This document shows positions 1 to 11,276 of a stretch of 64,000 bases of DNA, piece after piece (the stretch's first letter is position 1; each line of letters starts with the position of its first letter). Below the pieces are notes generated by a model, which ran no database searches, was not told the DNA's origin, and saw only the letters and a program-made list of their open reading frames with translations. Where the stretch lies: positions 55,792,989 to 55,856,988 of the forward strand of contig OW388297.1 of the NCBI GenBank assembly GCA_936450465.1. The letters are read 5' to 3'. Source of the stretch: Gibbula magus. Its lineage: Eukaryota; Mollusca; Gastropoda; Trochida; Trochidae. Both the position numbers and the translations under genes were made by a program.

Positions 1-426
1 CCAGGGTGGAAATGCGTCAATTGGGAGACGTTTACATGTGTGCCTGTGTGTGTGTTGAATTCAAATGTTAATTCATTTAGAAAACTAGCGCCGTCGTTCA
101 AATATTTTCTAATTTTCTATTTACCGCAGTAAACTTTATTACATTTTACCGCGTTTTTATTACAATTTACCGCAGTTATTACATCTTACCGCGTTTATTA
201 CAACTTATGCCGTAACACCGTGCCCCTGGCGGGGAAAGTCACGGAATGCTCAGTTTTTTATGTCTGTGATTGCACAACTAACTTCTGACATGGCATATCA
301 GGATTCTCCATTTCTAGCTTAGAAAGTAACCTAAATATAACAGTTAAAAGGTTACAATAGGAAATCTTAAGGGAGTAACCTATGGGAAGAGAATGTAACA
401 ACATTAGACATTCTTCAGCATAGCTC
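1..426. repeat. Left-edge intronic sequence with short degenerate TTTACCGC repeats
   Basis: About 119-214 contains five imperfect 19-25 bp units ending in TTACCGC(A/G) (near 121, 146, 167, 186, 205). The rest is AT-rich with nothing recognised. It should lie inside the MAGUK intron following the 3998 donor. Confidence 0.45.
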
Positions 427-889
427 TTAAAGGGAGACACTTCGGGCGAATTCTGACCGCCGCTAACGAGCCCATTACGTATTTGATTTTATGGCCAACG
501 CGGTCACGTGACTCAAACTGGGCTTCTGCCGAGCGAGCTCGTCAATGTCAAGGCGGTGGATTTCCCCTTTCGACACGCGATCGCTGATTGGCTGTTTCAT
601 CTCACTGCACACCGACATGTACACCTTGTCCTGAGTTTTTCACGCTTCTGATGTCGTATTTGAAGAGTAAATTTTTATACATTCTATAAATATTATTAGT
701 AATGACAATATTTAACATCTTGAAACGAAATTAATAGAAATATTTTCAACTCGAAATTATTTGACAGGTTGTTGATACAATCTTTCGGAATCTACTTCTA
801 CATTAAAACTTCACATACGGGATTAAATGTAAATGTAAGAACACGTATATATTACTTTAACGGCATGTATTTCAAGATGCCGTTAAAAG

Positions 890-1726
890 ATGTCAAACAG
901 GGTTACAGGTACACACACTATGTTTTACAAAATGATCAATAACATTGCGCCGAGTTATCTAAGTAATCTTGTACCTCCTAGATTAGCTGATGTCTCTGAT
1001 TATAACCTACGCAATGATTCGAATCTTCAAACTATGAACTCTAAAACTGTAAATTATGCAAGGTCTTTTCTTCCAGATACTATTAAATTATGGAATTCAT
1101 TGCCCATAGAACAGAGAGAAATACAGTCCCTGTCAAGATTCAAAAATGCCATTTCAAACAATAAAAATACAAACTGTCATTTTGATTTAAACAGTGGTAG
1201 CAGAGTTTGTCAAATCATTCATTCTCGACTCAGACTTGAATGTAGTGACTTAAATGCACACAAATATGAACGATTTATATCTGCAACCTCATCCTGTAGT
1301 TGTGGCCATAACTATGAAAACTCTATTCATTACTTCTTTGTATGTCCCCGTTACAGCGATATACGACAAACTATGTATTTTTATATCAATGGATTTGACC
1401 TAAAATCAGTTCTGTTTGGAAACCAAAACTCTCCCCAAAGTGTCAACAAGGAACTCTTAACTTCAGTTCATTCGTTTATAAATTTAAGTGGCAGATTCGC
1501 TTCAAAATAATATTTCAGTGACATATGATGATTTACAAGGATTGGTGTGTGTTTGTTTTTTTTAAAAGTTTCTTTTCAGACAAAAATGTAATATAATATA
1601 TTGTACATTCATTATGACATGTTATGTAATGTTGTATCCCGGAGCGGTATTAGCATAAGCTGTAAGCTTGTTTACCAATCCGGTTCCTTTTATGGAAATA
1701 AATATGTTTAAATCACACACACACAT
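890..1726 (+). mobile_element. 5'-truncated LINE: C-terminal end of reverse transcriptase ORF plus 3' tail
   Basis: An open frame at 890-1510 (206 residues) has no own promoter and begins mid-protein. It shows the pattern seen after the RT domain of many non-LTR elements: KMINNIAPSYLSNLVPP, SFLPDTIKLWNSLP, SRFKNA. A C-terminal zinc-knuckle-like motif follows: CSCG...HYFFVCPRYSDIR. The frame is intact in this segment, so insertion may be fairly recent. After the stop comes about 200 bp of 3' UTR ending in AAATAAATATG and a short (AC)n run at about 1716-1725, a typical LINE tail. The catalytic RT domain (YADD box) is absent, so the copy is dead on arrival. Clade not determined (CR1/L2-like order suspected). 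Confidence 0.8.
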
Positions 1727-3116
1727 TTATCATTGCTAAACTGCATGTAATGTTCGTCCAGGATTGTGATTTCAACAAGTTTGTTACAATATTTCATAGA
1801 GAAAGTCGTCGTTTACTGAATACCAATAAATAATAATATAATTTAAATGCTACTAAATGATTTCATAAAATGCATTAGAGGGGTAATATTACGACATCGA
1901 TTTCCTGAAAAGATGTGTGCGTGTTTGGTGAAAATATCATGGTTACAACTCACATTTCATTCAACGTTTCTTTGTTGCTGTCACGTTTGATATCAGTGAC
2001 AAAGTATATCCAAAAGTGTAAGAACATAAACATAAAAGGTTATTTTAATTCAAGTTTGTCGATCAAAATATTGTTTAGACCCCTATATGATGCAATGCAA
2101 TGCAAACCATTTTCACTTGCTATATGAGTTTTATGTTGCACTGTACTTGCACACATATACATTATGATTATTGTGTTCATAAATTTATCATCATTTAAAC
2201 ATGATGTATTAATGTGAACCATACATGCGTTGTTGATTGGCATTTACAAAAGTCATCTAGACTTGTTTTCCAATTCATTTCTTCTCATTGAATAAAATAC
2301 AATTAAACAACATTGTGATTATACACATTTATAGACAACGAACAAGATCGAATGAAATCATTTTTGTTACCAAACTTACTGTACATCTTGTAAATGAAAA
2401 CGACACGGATCGGTAAATACGCTGATAGAATTTACTTGCCGCTCCATATACAAATGCTCAGTTTCGCGTACCATATAGACGCTTCTTCAAGATCAAAGAG
2501 GGGAGAAGTGTTGTTACAGCAAATTAGTTTACGTAATTAAGCAGAACAAAGTCAAATAAGCTGAATACAGGTGAGAAAAAGGGAGGAGCCTCGAGTGTAA
2601 TTATTATGTTTTTACAGTTAACAAGTTTACTGGACCGGTTCTATTACACAACAACTGGCATCTCGGTGACCGGCATGTCAATAGACATGTTAATTGTCAA
2701 ATGTTCGGTCTTGGTGACACAATGCTGATCCATGACAACAAATACACATTAATGCGACATTCAGTCTAGATATTGTCAGCCAATCAAAGTTAGGAATATT
2801 TATTCGACCAATGGAATTTAGGAATAGGATGATAGTTTTGTTTGACACTCATTTGAATAAAACCATATCATTGGACGATTACTAACGGTCACTATCTCTG
2901 AACGCAGACGTAAAAACGTCAGTCCAATAACAATTAGGCAACTTAGGGTGTTATACGACAATGTGCATGGATTACCAAGCTCACAGGTTCGTTATTGTAG
3001 ATTGCTATTCGCATGCGAAATATTTGCAAAATCATCACAATTGTATTTTGGTTATATTTACAAAAATGATATAATTGGCCTGTACGTCGTGTGTATGTTT
3101 TCTCTATACTTTCATA
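1727..3116. other. Unassigned AT-rich sequence
   Basis: About 1.4 kb with no credible reading frame, RNA gene or tandem array. Short open frames on both strands have no recognisable motif or splice context. Confidence 0.4.
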
Positions 3117-3605
3117 TACAGTCATTGGCCAAAAATCTGTTCGCTGTGACGTAATTTCCATAGATTTCCATGTTAATCAGTTATTGCGAGAATAATTTTC
3201 TTAATTTAAGTAAAAGTGCATTTGCTGCCATATTTTGTAGACAGCTTTGAAATCAACTCAGCTATGCGCACATAGTTACATTTCATTTACCGGTTAATTA
3301 GTTTTTGAATGACACTTGTTTAAACATCATATGTACAACTTGTGATTCCAATGTCCCATTGACGGTAATCTGTAACGACGGAATGTTGCATATATGTGTT
3401 GTTTAAGAAGATGTATTTTTCTTAATAATAATAGGAAACTTTAATGGTAATTATGTGTCTGTAGCTCAGATAATTTGCATTATTTTGGAAAAGATTTCAG
3501 AACCAGTCGCCAAACAAATAACTTATGAAAATTATTCTCGCAAAAGATAATTAACATGTAAGTCTATGGAAATTACGTCCAGGCGAACAGACTTTTGGCC
3601 ACTGA
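3117..3605. repeat. Inverted-repeat element with about 87-bp arms
   Basis: The arm at about 3117-3203 (CAGTCATTGGCCAAAAATCT.. onward to ..GAGAATAATTTTC) is the reverse complement of about 3520-3605 with scattered mismatches. Outer ends sit near TA. This suggests a Tc1/mariner-type MITE of about 490 bp; no ORF inside. Confidence 0.7.
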
Positions 3606-3997
3606 CTGTGTATAAGACGCTCGCATCCGGTTGAGTATCGCGCTTGTACGGCAAGTAGTGGCGAGTAGGCCTCTGCGCAATGAAAACACCGCTGAGTAGA
3701 GGGAGCGCTGATTGAGATTTCCGCCTCGCTGTGAGCTAATTAATTAATGCCTTCCACAGCTAAATTCGCCCGAAGTGTATACCTTTAAAGTTGCCAGATT
3801 GTTTTTGAACAGACCTTTTTGGACCAAATTGAATAATACTGTCAATGACATAAAATGAAGTAATCTAAATTCAAAAGTTCAAAACAGCAGTGGCCCATCC
3901 GGGAGGGAGAGGGTAGAGGGATGTTCTGTTGAGAAAGTTACTTTATGGTCACTTGAGTCTTAGATTTTGAACTTTCACAATTAACCAATCAACTCAC

Positions 3998-4079
3998 CTG
4001 ATCTATCTGCTGCCCCACCGTGCAACACTCTTGCTACCTCGATGTTTCCTGTTGTTTCATTTAGCTGAATTGTGACTCC
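3998..4079 (-). CDS. MPP7-like: MAGUK p55 exon: PDZ core
   Basis: 82 bp: 27 codons plus one base (phase 1). Acceptor ..aatgttacag; donor TCAG|GTGAGT. It encodes GVTIQLNETTGNIEVARV and then LHGGAADRSG. Joined to the previous exon it restores the carboxylate-binding loop as EPLGVTI. The GGAADRSG motif is characteristic of the MPP3/4/7 PDZ. The next exon (expected to start LxHxGDELxExNG) is not found in positions 1-3997, so the gene runs out of the window. Confidence 0.92.
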
Positions 4080-4735
4080 CTGTAACATTTTACATTTCTT
4101 GTTTTAGAGGGAACAAAATATATCTCTATATTGTAACACTTTAGTTGCCATTTATGTAAATCCATAAAATATGTAAAATTCTTACAAAACATAAAATGAA
4201 TTCACATACATACAAAATTAATGTAATAATCATCAGCACCAAAATACTTCAATTGTCCCCAGTGCTTATTTGCATGATTAATGTTTGATACATCAAATAA
4301 TGTAATAATATAGCCATTTACTCTGTAGTTTATCAGGTATTACATTATTTATTCCTTTTAAGGTAAAGAATAACATAATAATAAACAGGCATTGCAGAGT
4401 CTACAAAGAAGAAGAAATCAAATTTCCTCTGTACATTGAGTTATGAAATTGTCTTAGTGCTAAGATAGGCTAACAATGAATTTGGGATTACAAGAATCTT
4501 AACCCTAAGACACCATCGACAACGTGATGTCAGGGCTTAAAGTTTCAAAGATAGTCATAAGTATCATTAACATTGCTCACACAGTGACTACTTTAGTTCT
4601 CAGTAAGAGTGCTAACAACAGACAGAGTCGACTATATCCCTGCCATGTGGGAAAAGTTTAAAACATAGTGAACAATGATTATAGAGCTTTATTCCTTTAT
4701 AAATCAATAGATTCCAAAGTAGTTCAAAACCCCAA
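4080..4735. other. Intron sequence, nothing recognised
   Basis: AT-rich part of the 1169-bp intron between exons 5249 and 4079. No further exon fits the frame, and none is needed. Confidence 0.4.
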
Positions 4736-5056
4736 ATAAAGGCACATCTACACATGATGACTGTTCCACAAACTAAGTTTCATTGAGGTAGGCCTTACAG
4801 TTTTTGAGTTATGGTCCAGAAACAATATGTTAATTTATGTTTCCATGGAAACGGCTAAAATAGAGTACCAAAGAAGTCGAAAACCCCAAAAGGCACATCT
4901 ACACATGATGACTGTTTCACATACCATGTTTCATTGAGGTAGGCCTTACAGTTTTTGAGTTATGGTCTGGAAACGAAACCCGGACAGACGGATGGACAGA
5001 TGGAGGTCATTTCTTTATCCCTCAACAACTTCATTGTGGAAGGGGATAATAAAATC
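4736..5056. repeat. Two-unit tandem repeat element, period 151 bp
   Basis: GGCACATCTACACATGATGA occurs near 4741 and again 151 bp downstream near 4892, each followed by TTTCATTGAGGTAGGCCTTA. The array ends in GGACAGACGGATGGACAG and a weak ATCCC..GGGGAT hairpin. The layout resembles the pearl-like elements further right. Confidence 0.6.
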
Positions 5057-5248
5057 TAGGCCCATGTTTCTGAGGTAGGGGTAGAAGCAACCATGTTATA
5101 AGGTCTGTTTTAGTGTCTAACTAATAAGGTGTCTGCTTTCGGGGTTCCACCGTTTCTGAGATGGACAACCAGCTGTATTCAGACATTTCTGAAGTGACTA
5201 GATTACATGGTCTGGATGGTGCTAGACCAATTAACACAAGCTCGTTAC

Positions 5249-5380
5249 CAGTGGCTCGTTACTCTTGATGAGTCTGACAACTTTGACAGCAGCCTCATCT
5301 TCGTCCACCTCGTCCGGGATAGATCCGATACGCGGTGAGTAGTCCGAGCGGGAGATCTTGTCATGTGTATACAACAGGGC
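5249..5380 (-). CDS. MPP7-like: MAGUK p55 exon: L27-C end, linker, first PDZ strand
   Basis: 132 bp, exactly 44 codons, phase 0. Acceptor atctcctttccag; donor CTG|GTAACG. It encodes ALLYTHDKISRSDYSPRIG, an acidic linker (PDEVDEDEAA), then VKVVRLIKSNEPL. ALLxxHD is the L27-C end. VK(V/I)VRLxKxxEPL is the hallmark first strand of the MPP3/7 PDZ, and the intron falls exactly before the Gly of the peptide-binding loop. This is one of the two most diagnostic exons. Confidence 0.92.
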
Positions 5381-5447
5381 CTGGAAAGGAGATGTTTTAC
5401 CATAGTTAACATGATAAGTGCCAATGCAGAGAATCTGAAAATATTCA

Positions 5448-5640
5448 AGGTGAGGTGAGGTGATTTGGGGTTTAGTACCGTTTTCGTGAGTATTTCACTT
5501 ATATCACGGCTGCTGTTATTGCAGGGAGAAAGCTTGTAACATCATGGTGGCTATGCATTGCGGTGAAACCTGCAAGCATCGGCTGGCACTAGCAAACCAT
5601 GGGTGATACTGTACTAAAATTCAGTGTTCTCTACAGCCAG
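5448..5640 (-). mobile_element. SINE family 1, head-less partial copy
   Basis: Minus-oriented 3' part of the tRNA-derived SINE seen complete at 32578 and 58476: (AGGTG)n tail, then TCACTTATATCACGGCTGCT, GCAGGGAGAAAGC and GCGGTGAAACCTGC. The tRNA head is missing. It lies in the 318-bp intron between two MAGUK exons and makes up over half of it. Confidence 0.8.
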
Positions 5641-5698
5641 TGGCAGATCTAGGAATTTTTAAGGGGGGGTCGGGGGATTAGTTTCAAATGCAATTTAC

Positions 5699-5779
5699 CT
5701 GTAGATGGGGTTTAGAAAGGATGGACAGAAGTTCTTGGACATTCTCGTCTTCTTCTCGGCACCGCACAGAACAGAATAC
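5699..5779 (-). CDS. MPP7-like: MAGUK p55 exon: L27-N/L27-C junction
   Basis: 81 bp, 27 codons, phase 0. Acceptor ..ccggtctacag; donor CAG|GTAAAT. It encodes VFCSVRCREEDENV then QELLSILSKPHLQ. The second part is the canonical ELLxLLSxPHL segment that opens the second L27 domain. Joined to the previous exon it gives the same residue spacing as family members, with no gap. The Cys-rich VFCSVRC stretch replaces the usual (V/L)xEELQ helix end and is unusual. Confidence 0.85.
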
Positions 5780-6408
5780 CTGTAGACCGGAGAACAGTTT
5801 GTTGTCTTTGAAGGGTCAATGAAACATGTAAAGAATCTCACCTCAACATCATTTGATTATGATTAAGTTGTTAGAAGTTACATATCAAAAGAGATTTGAT
5901 CTTCATCAACATCCTTCATACTGGTAAAATTCATATCAGAAGACATGACGGTGACATTTTTATTGCTACCCAAAAGTATTCTTCAAAATTATTCAAAGAA
6001 CAAGATCGTGCCATTTTTTTAAGCATTGCTTCACAATTGTCTTAGCTATGTCATAGAATTGTGATGTCATCGGGTTTTTGATGTCATGGCATTTGAGTTT
6101 CTTTGAACTTGATGATTTAAAAGCATGGTAAAATCATGTATAGTTGTACAAATCTACGTTTAAAGTCAATATGGAGATCTATATTGTTTGATCTTTGCAA
6201 GGAATTACATGTAAATCACAGTTTTGGATGATAAAAATAAAATAATCCTCCCAAACAACATTCTCTTGAAGACATGAAAAGAAGATTACTATTTCAGTCG
6301 GAAAATTAATGATGTTTTACTTCTATGATGTATTTATATAATCTAATGTCCAACTCAGTGAAATGGTCGGTATCAACTAAGGGAGGTAACTCTTACAGGC
6401 CTACTCAC
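5780..6408. other. MAGUK intron, nothing recognised
   Basis: 629 bp of AT-rich intron without repeats that I can match elsewhere in the window. Confidence 0.4.
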
Positions 6409-6480
6409 ATCAGCAGCTTGAGAGACTGCAAACTCCGCTACTGGACGGAGGTGACGACTTGTGGACAGTCGGCGGAATGT
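6409..6480 (-). CDS. MPP7-like: MAGUK p55 exon: end of L27-N
   Basis: 72 bp, 24 codons, phase 0 at both ends. Acceptor ..tttttttccag; donor GAT|GTGAGT. It encodes TFRRLSTSRHLRPV then AEFAVSQAAD. The PV..xAVxxAxD spacing matches the equivalent helix of MPP3/MPP7 L27 domains, with a two-residue gap before it. The other two frames hit stops inside the exon. The 5.3-kb intron before it holds three purine-rich or G-rich tandem arrays. Confidence 0.82.
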
Positions 6481-6699
6481 CTGGAAAAAAATAATCAAAA
6501 AGATCTAATTTCAAAATCTATAGAATTAAGAGCAATATAATCGTCAGACAATTCAACTATACGTCAATATGTCAGACCAAGGTCAACTCAGTGTGGTCGA
6601 TTACTTCAAAATACTAAGAATATGGAATCTAACCTATTCAAAAGTAGATTTGACGCTAGAATCACATTGTTACACCTGTCACATGTAAGCTAACAGCAT

Positions 6700-6746
6700 A
6701 AGTGACAAGTGACAAGTGACAAGTGACAAGTGACAAGTGACAAGTA
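6700..6746. repeat. 7-bp tandem repeat AAGTGAC, about 6.5 copies
   Basis: Perfect head-to-tail AAGTGAC units inside the 5.3-kb MAGUK intron. Confidence 0.95.
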
Positions 6747-8236
6747 CTTACTAGATGTGATGAACCCTACTGAAAATGTGGAAAACAACATTGAGTTTAG
6801 GGATCTGATTAAATTTCTTTGGAGGAGTTACACGGGCAGTGTCTATTATAGTGAGTGTCCCAAAATATTCAATAGAAGTACACTGGGCCGATAAATAAAG
6901 TTTTTAAGTGTGGACACATATCACTTGAATTTGACCCACAGTCTAAAACAATATGGAGGCGCTATCCACAATATTGCGGTAGTGAGAGACGTAAGTTGTT
7001 AAACATGGATCAAATTAATGATACCTGACGGAACAGAGACTCACAGTCTGTCAGATGTCATCACAGATGAAACTCCAGCCAAAGTTGACAATTTAGTATC
7101 AATGTGTCATTTAATTGTGAATTGTAAAATAAAACCATGAAACTGTACCTACACTTAACCGCAAAAGAAACGTCACCATACAAAGATAATTCAATCCGCG
7201 CATAATAAAGGTGACTGAAACAGAGATACATCATGTCTCCAGAAGCCAACTAAACTAGATCTAAAATTTCAAAACATTATCTGTTCATATTTCTGTGAAA
7301 CCCACGTTTTTAGGAATCATCGTTTTGAATCTCCATAACTGGGCGAGATAAGGGAGTCAAAAACGGCTTTCTTGGCTTCTTTTATGATGTCCTACAGTAA
7401 AGACTCGTCAACAAATTTTAGTCCAATAAGGTTATTTATGTTGATAACATCTTATATAAATTCATTTTCTACATTTTATTAATTTTTAAGTTAAATGCCA
7501 AACATCCTGGCCAAAATAACATTTTGAAAAAGCGATTTCAACACCCCAAGTGTACTTGAACAGACATGAAAATAAAAGTATTACACCCCGACTATTGAAA
7601 TTGTGGGTACTTCTTATCAAATAATGAAAATTATTAAAAATCATCTTTCTCCGGCAGCAGTATTTCGTTTTTCACAATGTTGAAAATGTGGTGATGTTTC
7701 TTTTGTGGTTGAGTGTATATGCTGGTTTCTTTATTAAGATCTACGACCTTTCAGATCCAATCACTAACAACTCAAGTCCGAGACTATTATAATGTTAATA
7801 AATGTGCAGCTGAAATGTCAAATAGAGTCGATGTGTTCTATAAATTCTGGTCCTCATGTCATCTGTTGTTTATATGAAAGTATTTGTGTGATTGATACCT
7901 GTACACAAAAACATTTGTTTTTATTGAAAATCAATTTTTACCAACAGCTTGACATTTCAACATTTTCAATATATTTTATGGAAACCTTTTCATCAAACAA
8001 CCTGTGCCCATGATCTTTGTTTGTCTCATATAAAATTCATATAACTCATATATTCCAATTTGACATTCAGTAATATTCTGGTTTTGTCCATCAATAGGTA
8101 AAGTGTTACGATTAAAGCAAAATAAACTATGATATTTGTTATTATTATAATTATCAATATAAGATTTCATTAACAAATATTCTGAATTCTCATCATTTGA
8201 GTCAACCAGGCAAATTCTATTTTAATATTTTATTTA
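6747..8236. other. Intron sequence, nothing recognised
   Basis: About 1.5 kb, AT-rich; open frames at 7061-7249, 7792-8013 and 7976-8176 are short, mostly Leu/Ile/Lys/Asn-rich and lack homology I can see. Confidence 0.4.
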
Positions 8237-8819
8237 TACAGTATTTCCTCTAATAGAACCTAGGCCTCTAATAGAACCCGGGCCTCCAATACAACCCAGG
8301 GGATAAGGGGTGCTGAGGTAAATACAACCCGGGTCTCCAATAGTACCCGGGTCTCTATTAGAACCCGGGCTTTACGTAACAACTGAATACTCCGCGTTGC
8401 AATATGAAATAGTTATACACTCGTTTTGAGGAGAAATATTGGTGTGACCATGTGAGATTCAGCATAACAGGTTCATGATAACAAATATGTGTCTTATTCA
8501 GTTAATTCTCCTTTTACAATGCAAGTTGATAGAAAACATTCCACAGTAACTGTATAATGTTGGGATTAATTGGAGTTTGGGTAATCCCCGTCCATCTATA
8601 AACAATATGGTACGTTTTTTTCAAATGAATTTCAGCAGAAATGCCACAAGATATGTAGCACTACATCACTAATTTTACCTTTCCAATAAGTCACACCAAG
8701 AAGATTATAAACGTCAATTCATGTCTGAAAAAATATAACACAGCCTCCAATACAACCCGGGGGGTGAGGAAGTGCTGAATGAAATAGAACCCCGTGGTGG
8801 TATTAGAGGAAATACGGTA
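8237..8819. mobile_element. TA-flanked TIR element with subterminal CCCGGG(T/C)CTC repeats, copy 1
   Basis: Left end TACAGTATTTCCTCTAATAG, right end (reverse complement) TACCGTATTTCCTCTAATA. About 19-bp TIRs and TA at each edge suggest the Tc1/mariner-pogo group. Near both ends are short repeats of the type ATAGAACCCGGGTCTCC (at least five at 8250-8370). No ORF. A relative lies at 13798-14185. Confidence 0.75.
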
Positions 8820-9239
8820 TCATGCGGAAAAAAACTTGATTTCTGGCAACATTTTTCCAATGAAATATGAAAATATAAAATTGTTAAATTTCACGTAAAG
8901 ATGCATTTCTCTGGTGTAAAAACTCTTTATGGTCAGGTGGATTCAGAATTGGGTTGAAATGAGAATATACAGTTAAGCGGCCTTATGGAAAATGAGGGGC
9001 AAAAGAAACGTACCAAATTTTTACAGAGTTAAAACATTAATACTCCAGTGGGATAAAGTTTTTTTTCTTCGATCAGAATTCATAATTTCATTCAGCAGGA
9101 TATGAATATTTAATTTTTGACTGTTTAAGCATGCATGCATGGGAAGCTGAAATCACTTTTATCAAAAAAAAATTTGGACAGAATGTTTGGTATAAAGCCA
9201 TGGGTTCTGTAGCACAACATGTTTAATATTGCTTGATGT
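8820..9239. other. Intron sequence, nothing recognised
   Basis: AT-rich, no structure noted. Confidence 0.35.
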
Positions 9240-9480
9240 TGAAGACTGACATCCTGCCATGCCCATATTTGAGGCGGAACCATTACCAAATGAACAAAAT
9301 TAGGTGATCATATAACAAAGATGTTATTCTGAAAATTTCAGCTTCCTATGTCAGCTGATTTAACAGAAGAGGTCGTTGGAAGGTTTCGCTAGAAATGCCT
9401 GCCATGCCCATATTTGAGCGGGGGTGAGGACTAAATGAACAAATTTTGATCCCTTGGTAAAGATAGTGTTGACATGAACC
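9240..9480. repeat. Dispersed tandem-unit repeat (about 145-bp period), copy
   Basis: TGCCATGCCCATATTTGAG occurs at about 9255 and 9400, each followed by an ACCAAATGAACAAA-like stretch. The same family appears at 17790-18090, 18834-19215, 34030-34200, 48080-48310 and 58846-58990. Confidence 0.65.
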
Positions 9481-10063
9481 TTCTTGGACTATGTTCCATG
9501 ACGCATTATTAGTGTAGGGTGTCTTAAAACAACCCAAAAGGATTTTATTCACACTCCTATTTGGCCAAGTTATTGAAATTCCATAAAAACGATTATTTAA
9601 AAGCAGAAATATGAACAAATAATTTTTCTAAAAATTGTTTTTTGTTTAGATGGCTTCTTGAGACATGAAGTTCAGTCGTATATGTCACTTGGGTATGATA
9701 ATGTCTTGCATTATTGTTGGTGTTGTTTTTTCTCCTGGCAGCTGTTTTTAAAATGTCCTGAAAGCAATATGGTACTAAGGAATAATTGTTTGGCATTATG
9801 TATAGTCCATGAAACTCGGACAAGACAATTCTATAATCCCAGACTTGGACTAAATCCAGAATTATTCCGTTGGCTATTTCCCTTGAGAATTACCATTGAT
9901 CAAGAATCTAGACAACATACTTAAAATATGTCTGTGTTGTGAATCATGGGTTTATTACTCAGTTATAAACTAGGTTAAAGAGGTTTTACTTTTATGGTCA
10001 ATGATTTAAAATATATGAGATTCAGAGAAAATTATTGTTTATAATATTTTATTCAAATTTAAT
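9481..10063. other. Intron sequence, nothing recognised
   Basis: AT-rich; the open frame at 9658-9924 has no motif and no splice-compatible ends. Confidence 0.35.
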
Positions 10064-10530
10064 AGGGAGGGAAAGGTAGAGACTGGGGATGGGGGAGAGG
10101 GAAGGGAAGAGGGAATTGGGAGAGGGAAGGGGAGAGGGAATGGGGAGAGGGAAGGGGAGAGGGAATGGGGAGAGGGAAGGGAAGAGGGAATGGGGAGGGA
10201 AGGGGAGAGGGAATGGAGAGAGGGAATGGGGGAGACTGGGAATTGGGAGAGGGAATGGGGAAAGGGAATGGGGGAGAGGGAATGGAAAAAGGGAATGGTA
10301 AAGGGAATGGGGGAGAGGGGAGAGGGAAGGGGAGAAGGAATGGAGAGAGGGAATGGGGCAGACTGGGAATTGGGAGAGGGAATGGGGAGAGGGAATGGGA
10401 AAAGGGAATGGTAAAGGGAATAGGGGAGAGGGAAGGGGAGAAGGAATGGAGAGAGGGAATGGGGGAGACTGGGAATTGGGAGAGGGAATGAGGAGAGGGA
10501 ATGGCGGAGAGGGGATGGGGGAGACAGGGA
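10064..10530. repeat. Purine-only (GGGAATGGGGAGA)n-like array
   Basis: About 470 bp of G/A with rare T on the plus strand, built from variants of GGGAATGGGGAGA and GGGAAGGGGAGA with a longer super-period around GACTGGGAATTGGGAGA. It lies within the 5.3-kb MAGUK intron; on the transcribed minus strand it reads as polypyrimidine. Confidence 0.95.
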
Positions 10531-10683
10531 AATTTATTGTTTTATAATATTTTATTTATATTGAATAAGATCAATTTTATTACATTTGACTTGATTTGAT
10601 TTGTTTGAAATACCAATAAAATGAGAATATATGTCCTGACGATTTGAAGGTATATTTTAATGCAAAGGATCTTTTGAATAAGG

Positions 10684-11276
10684 ATTGGGGAGAGGGGACT
10701 GAGGAGACTGAGGACGGGGGAGAAGGGACTGAGGAGACTGAGGATGGGAGAGAAGGGACTGAGGAGACTGAGGATGAGGGGAAAGGAGACTGGAGAGACT
10801 GAGGGGTGAAGGGATAATGAGGTTAGGGGAGAGTGGTCAAGAGACATTGAGGATAGGGGAGAGGGGTCAAGAGACATTGAGGAAAGGGGAGAGGGGTCAA
10901 GAGACATTGAGGATAGGGGAGAGGGGTCAAGTGACATTGAGGATGGGGGAGAGGGGTCAAGAGACATTGAGGATGGGGGAGAGGGGTGAAGGGATAATGA
11001 GGTTAGGGGAGAGGGGTCAAGTGACATTGAGGATGGGGGAGAGGGGTCAAGAGACATTGAGGATGGGGGAGAGGGGTGAAGGGATAATGAGGTTAGGGGA
11101 GAGGGGTCAAGGGACATTGAGGATGGGGGATAAAGGTGAAGAGACATTGAGGATGGGGAGTGGGGTCAAGAGACATTGAGGATGGGGGAAAAGGGGTCAA
11201 GAGACATTGAGGATGGGGAAGAGGGGTCAAGAGACATTGAGGATGGGGGAGAGGAACGAAGAGACATTGAAGAGGG
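10684..11276. repeat. 30-bp minisatellite, about 20 units, two unit types
   Basis: The first part (10684-10805) is built on GGGACTGAGGAGACTGAGGA, the second on GAGGGGTCAAGAGACATTGA plus a GGATGGGGGA-type end. The unit is exactly 30 bp in most copies, so frames stay open by arithmetic and give 10-residue peptide repeats on both strands. These are not genes. Confidence 0.95.

Larger units (their letters stand above)
427..3788. mobile_element. TTAA-flanked inverted-repeat unit, 3.35 kb, compound
   Basis: TTAA at 427-430 is followed by AGGGAGACACTTCGGGCGAA. The reverse complement of the sequence ending at TTAA 3785-3788 is AGGTATACACTTCGGGCGAA. That gives 22-bp terminal inverted repeats with two mismatches and a TTAA duplication, as in Kolobok or piggyBac elements. 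Inside are a truncated LINE (about 890-1725) and another inverted-repeat element (3117-3605). No transposase frame is recognisable. It may be one filled-in element or two unrelated ends of the same family. Confidence 0.55.

Noticed and set aside
220..240. CCGTGCCCCTGGCGGGG as a SINE fragment
   Set aside because: Only about 17 bp match the SINE family 1 head; too short to call.
5245..5448. 67-residue minus-strand open frame starting with Met
   Set aside because: A shadow: the real exon (5249-5380) uses a different minus-strand frame that keeps phase with neighbours and matches the MAGUK family.
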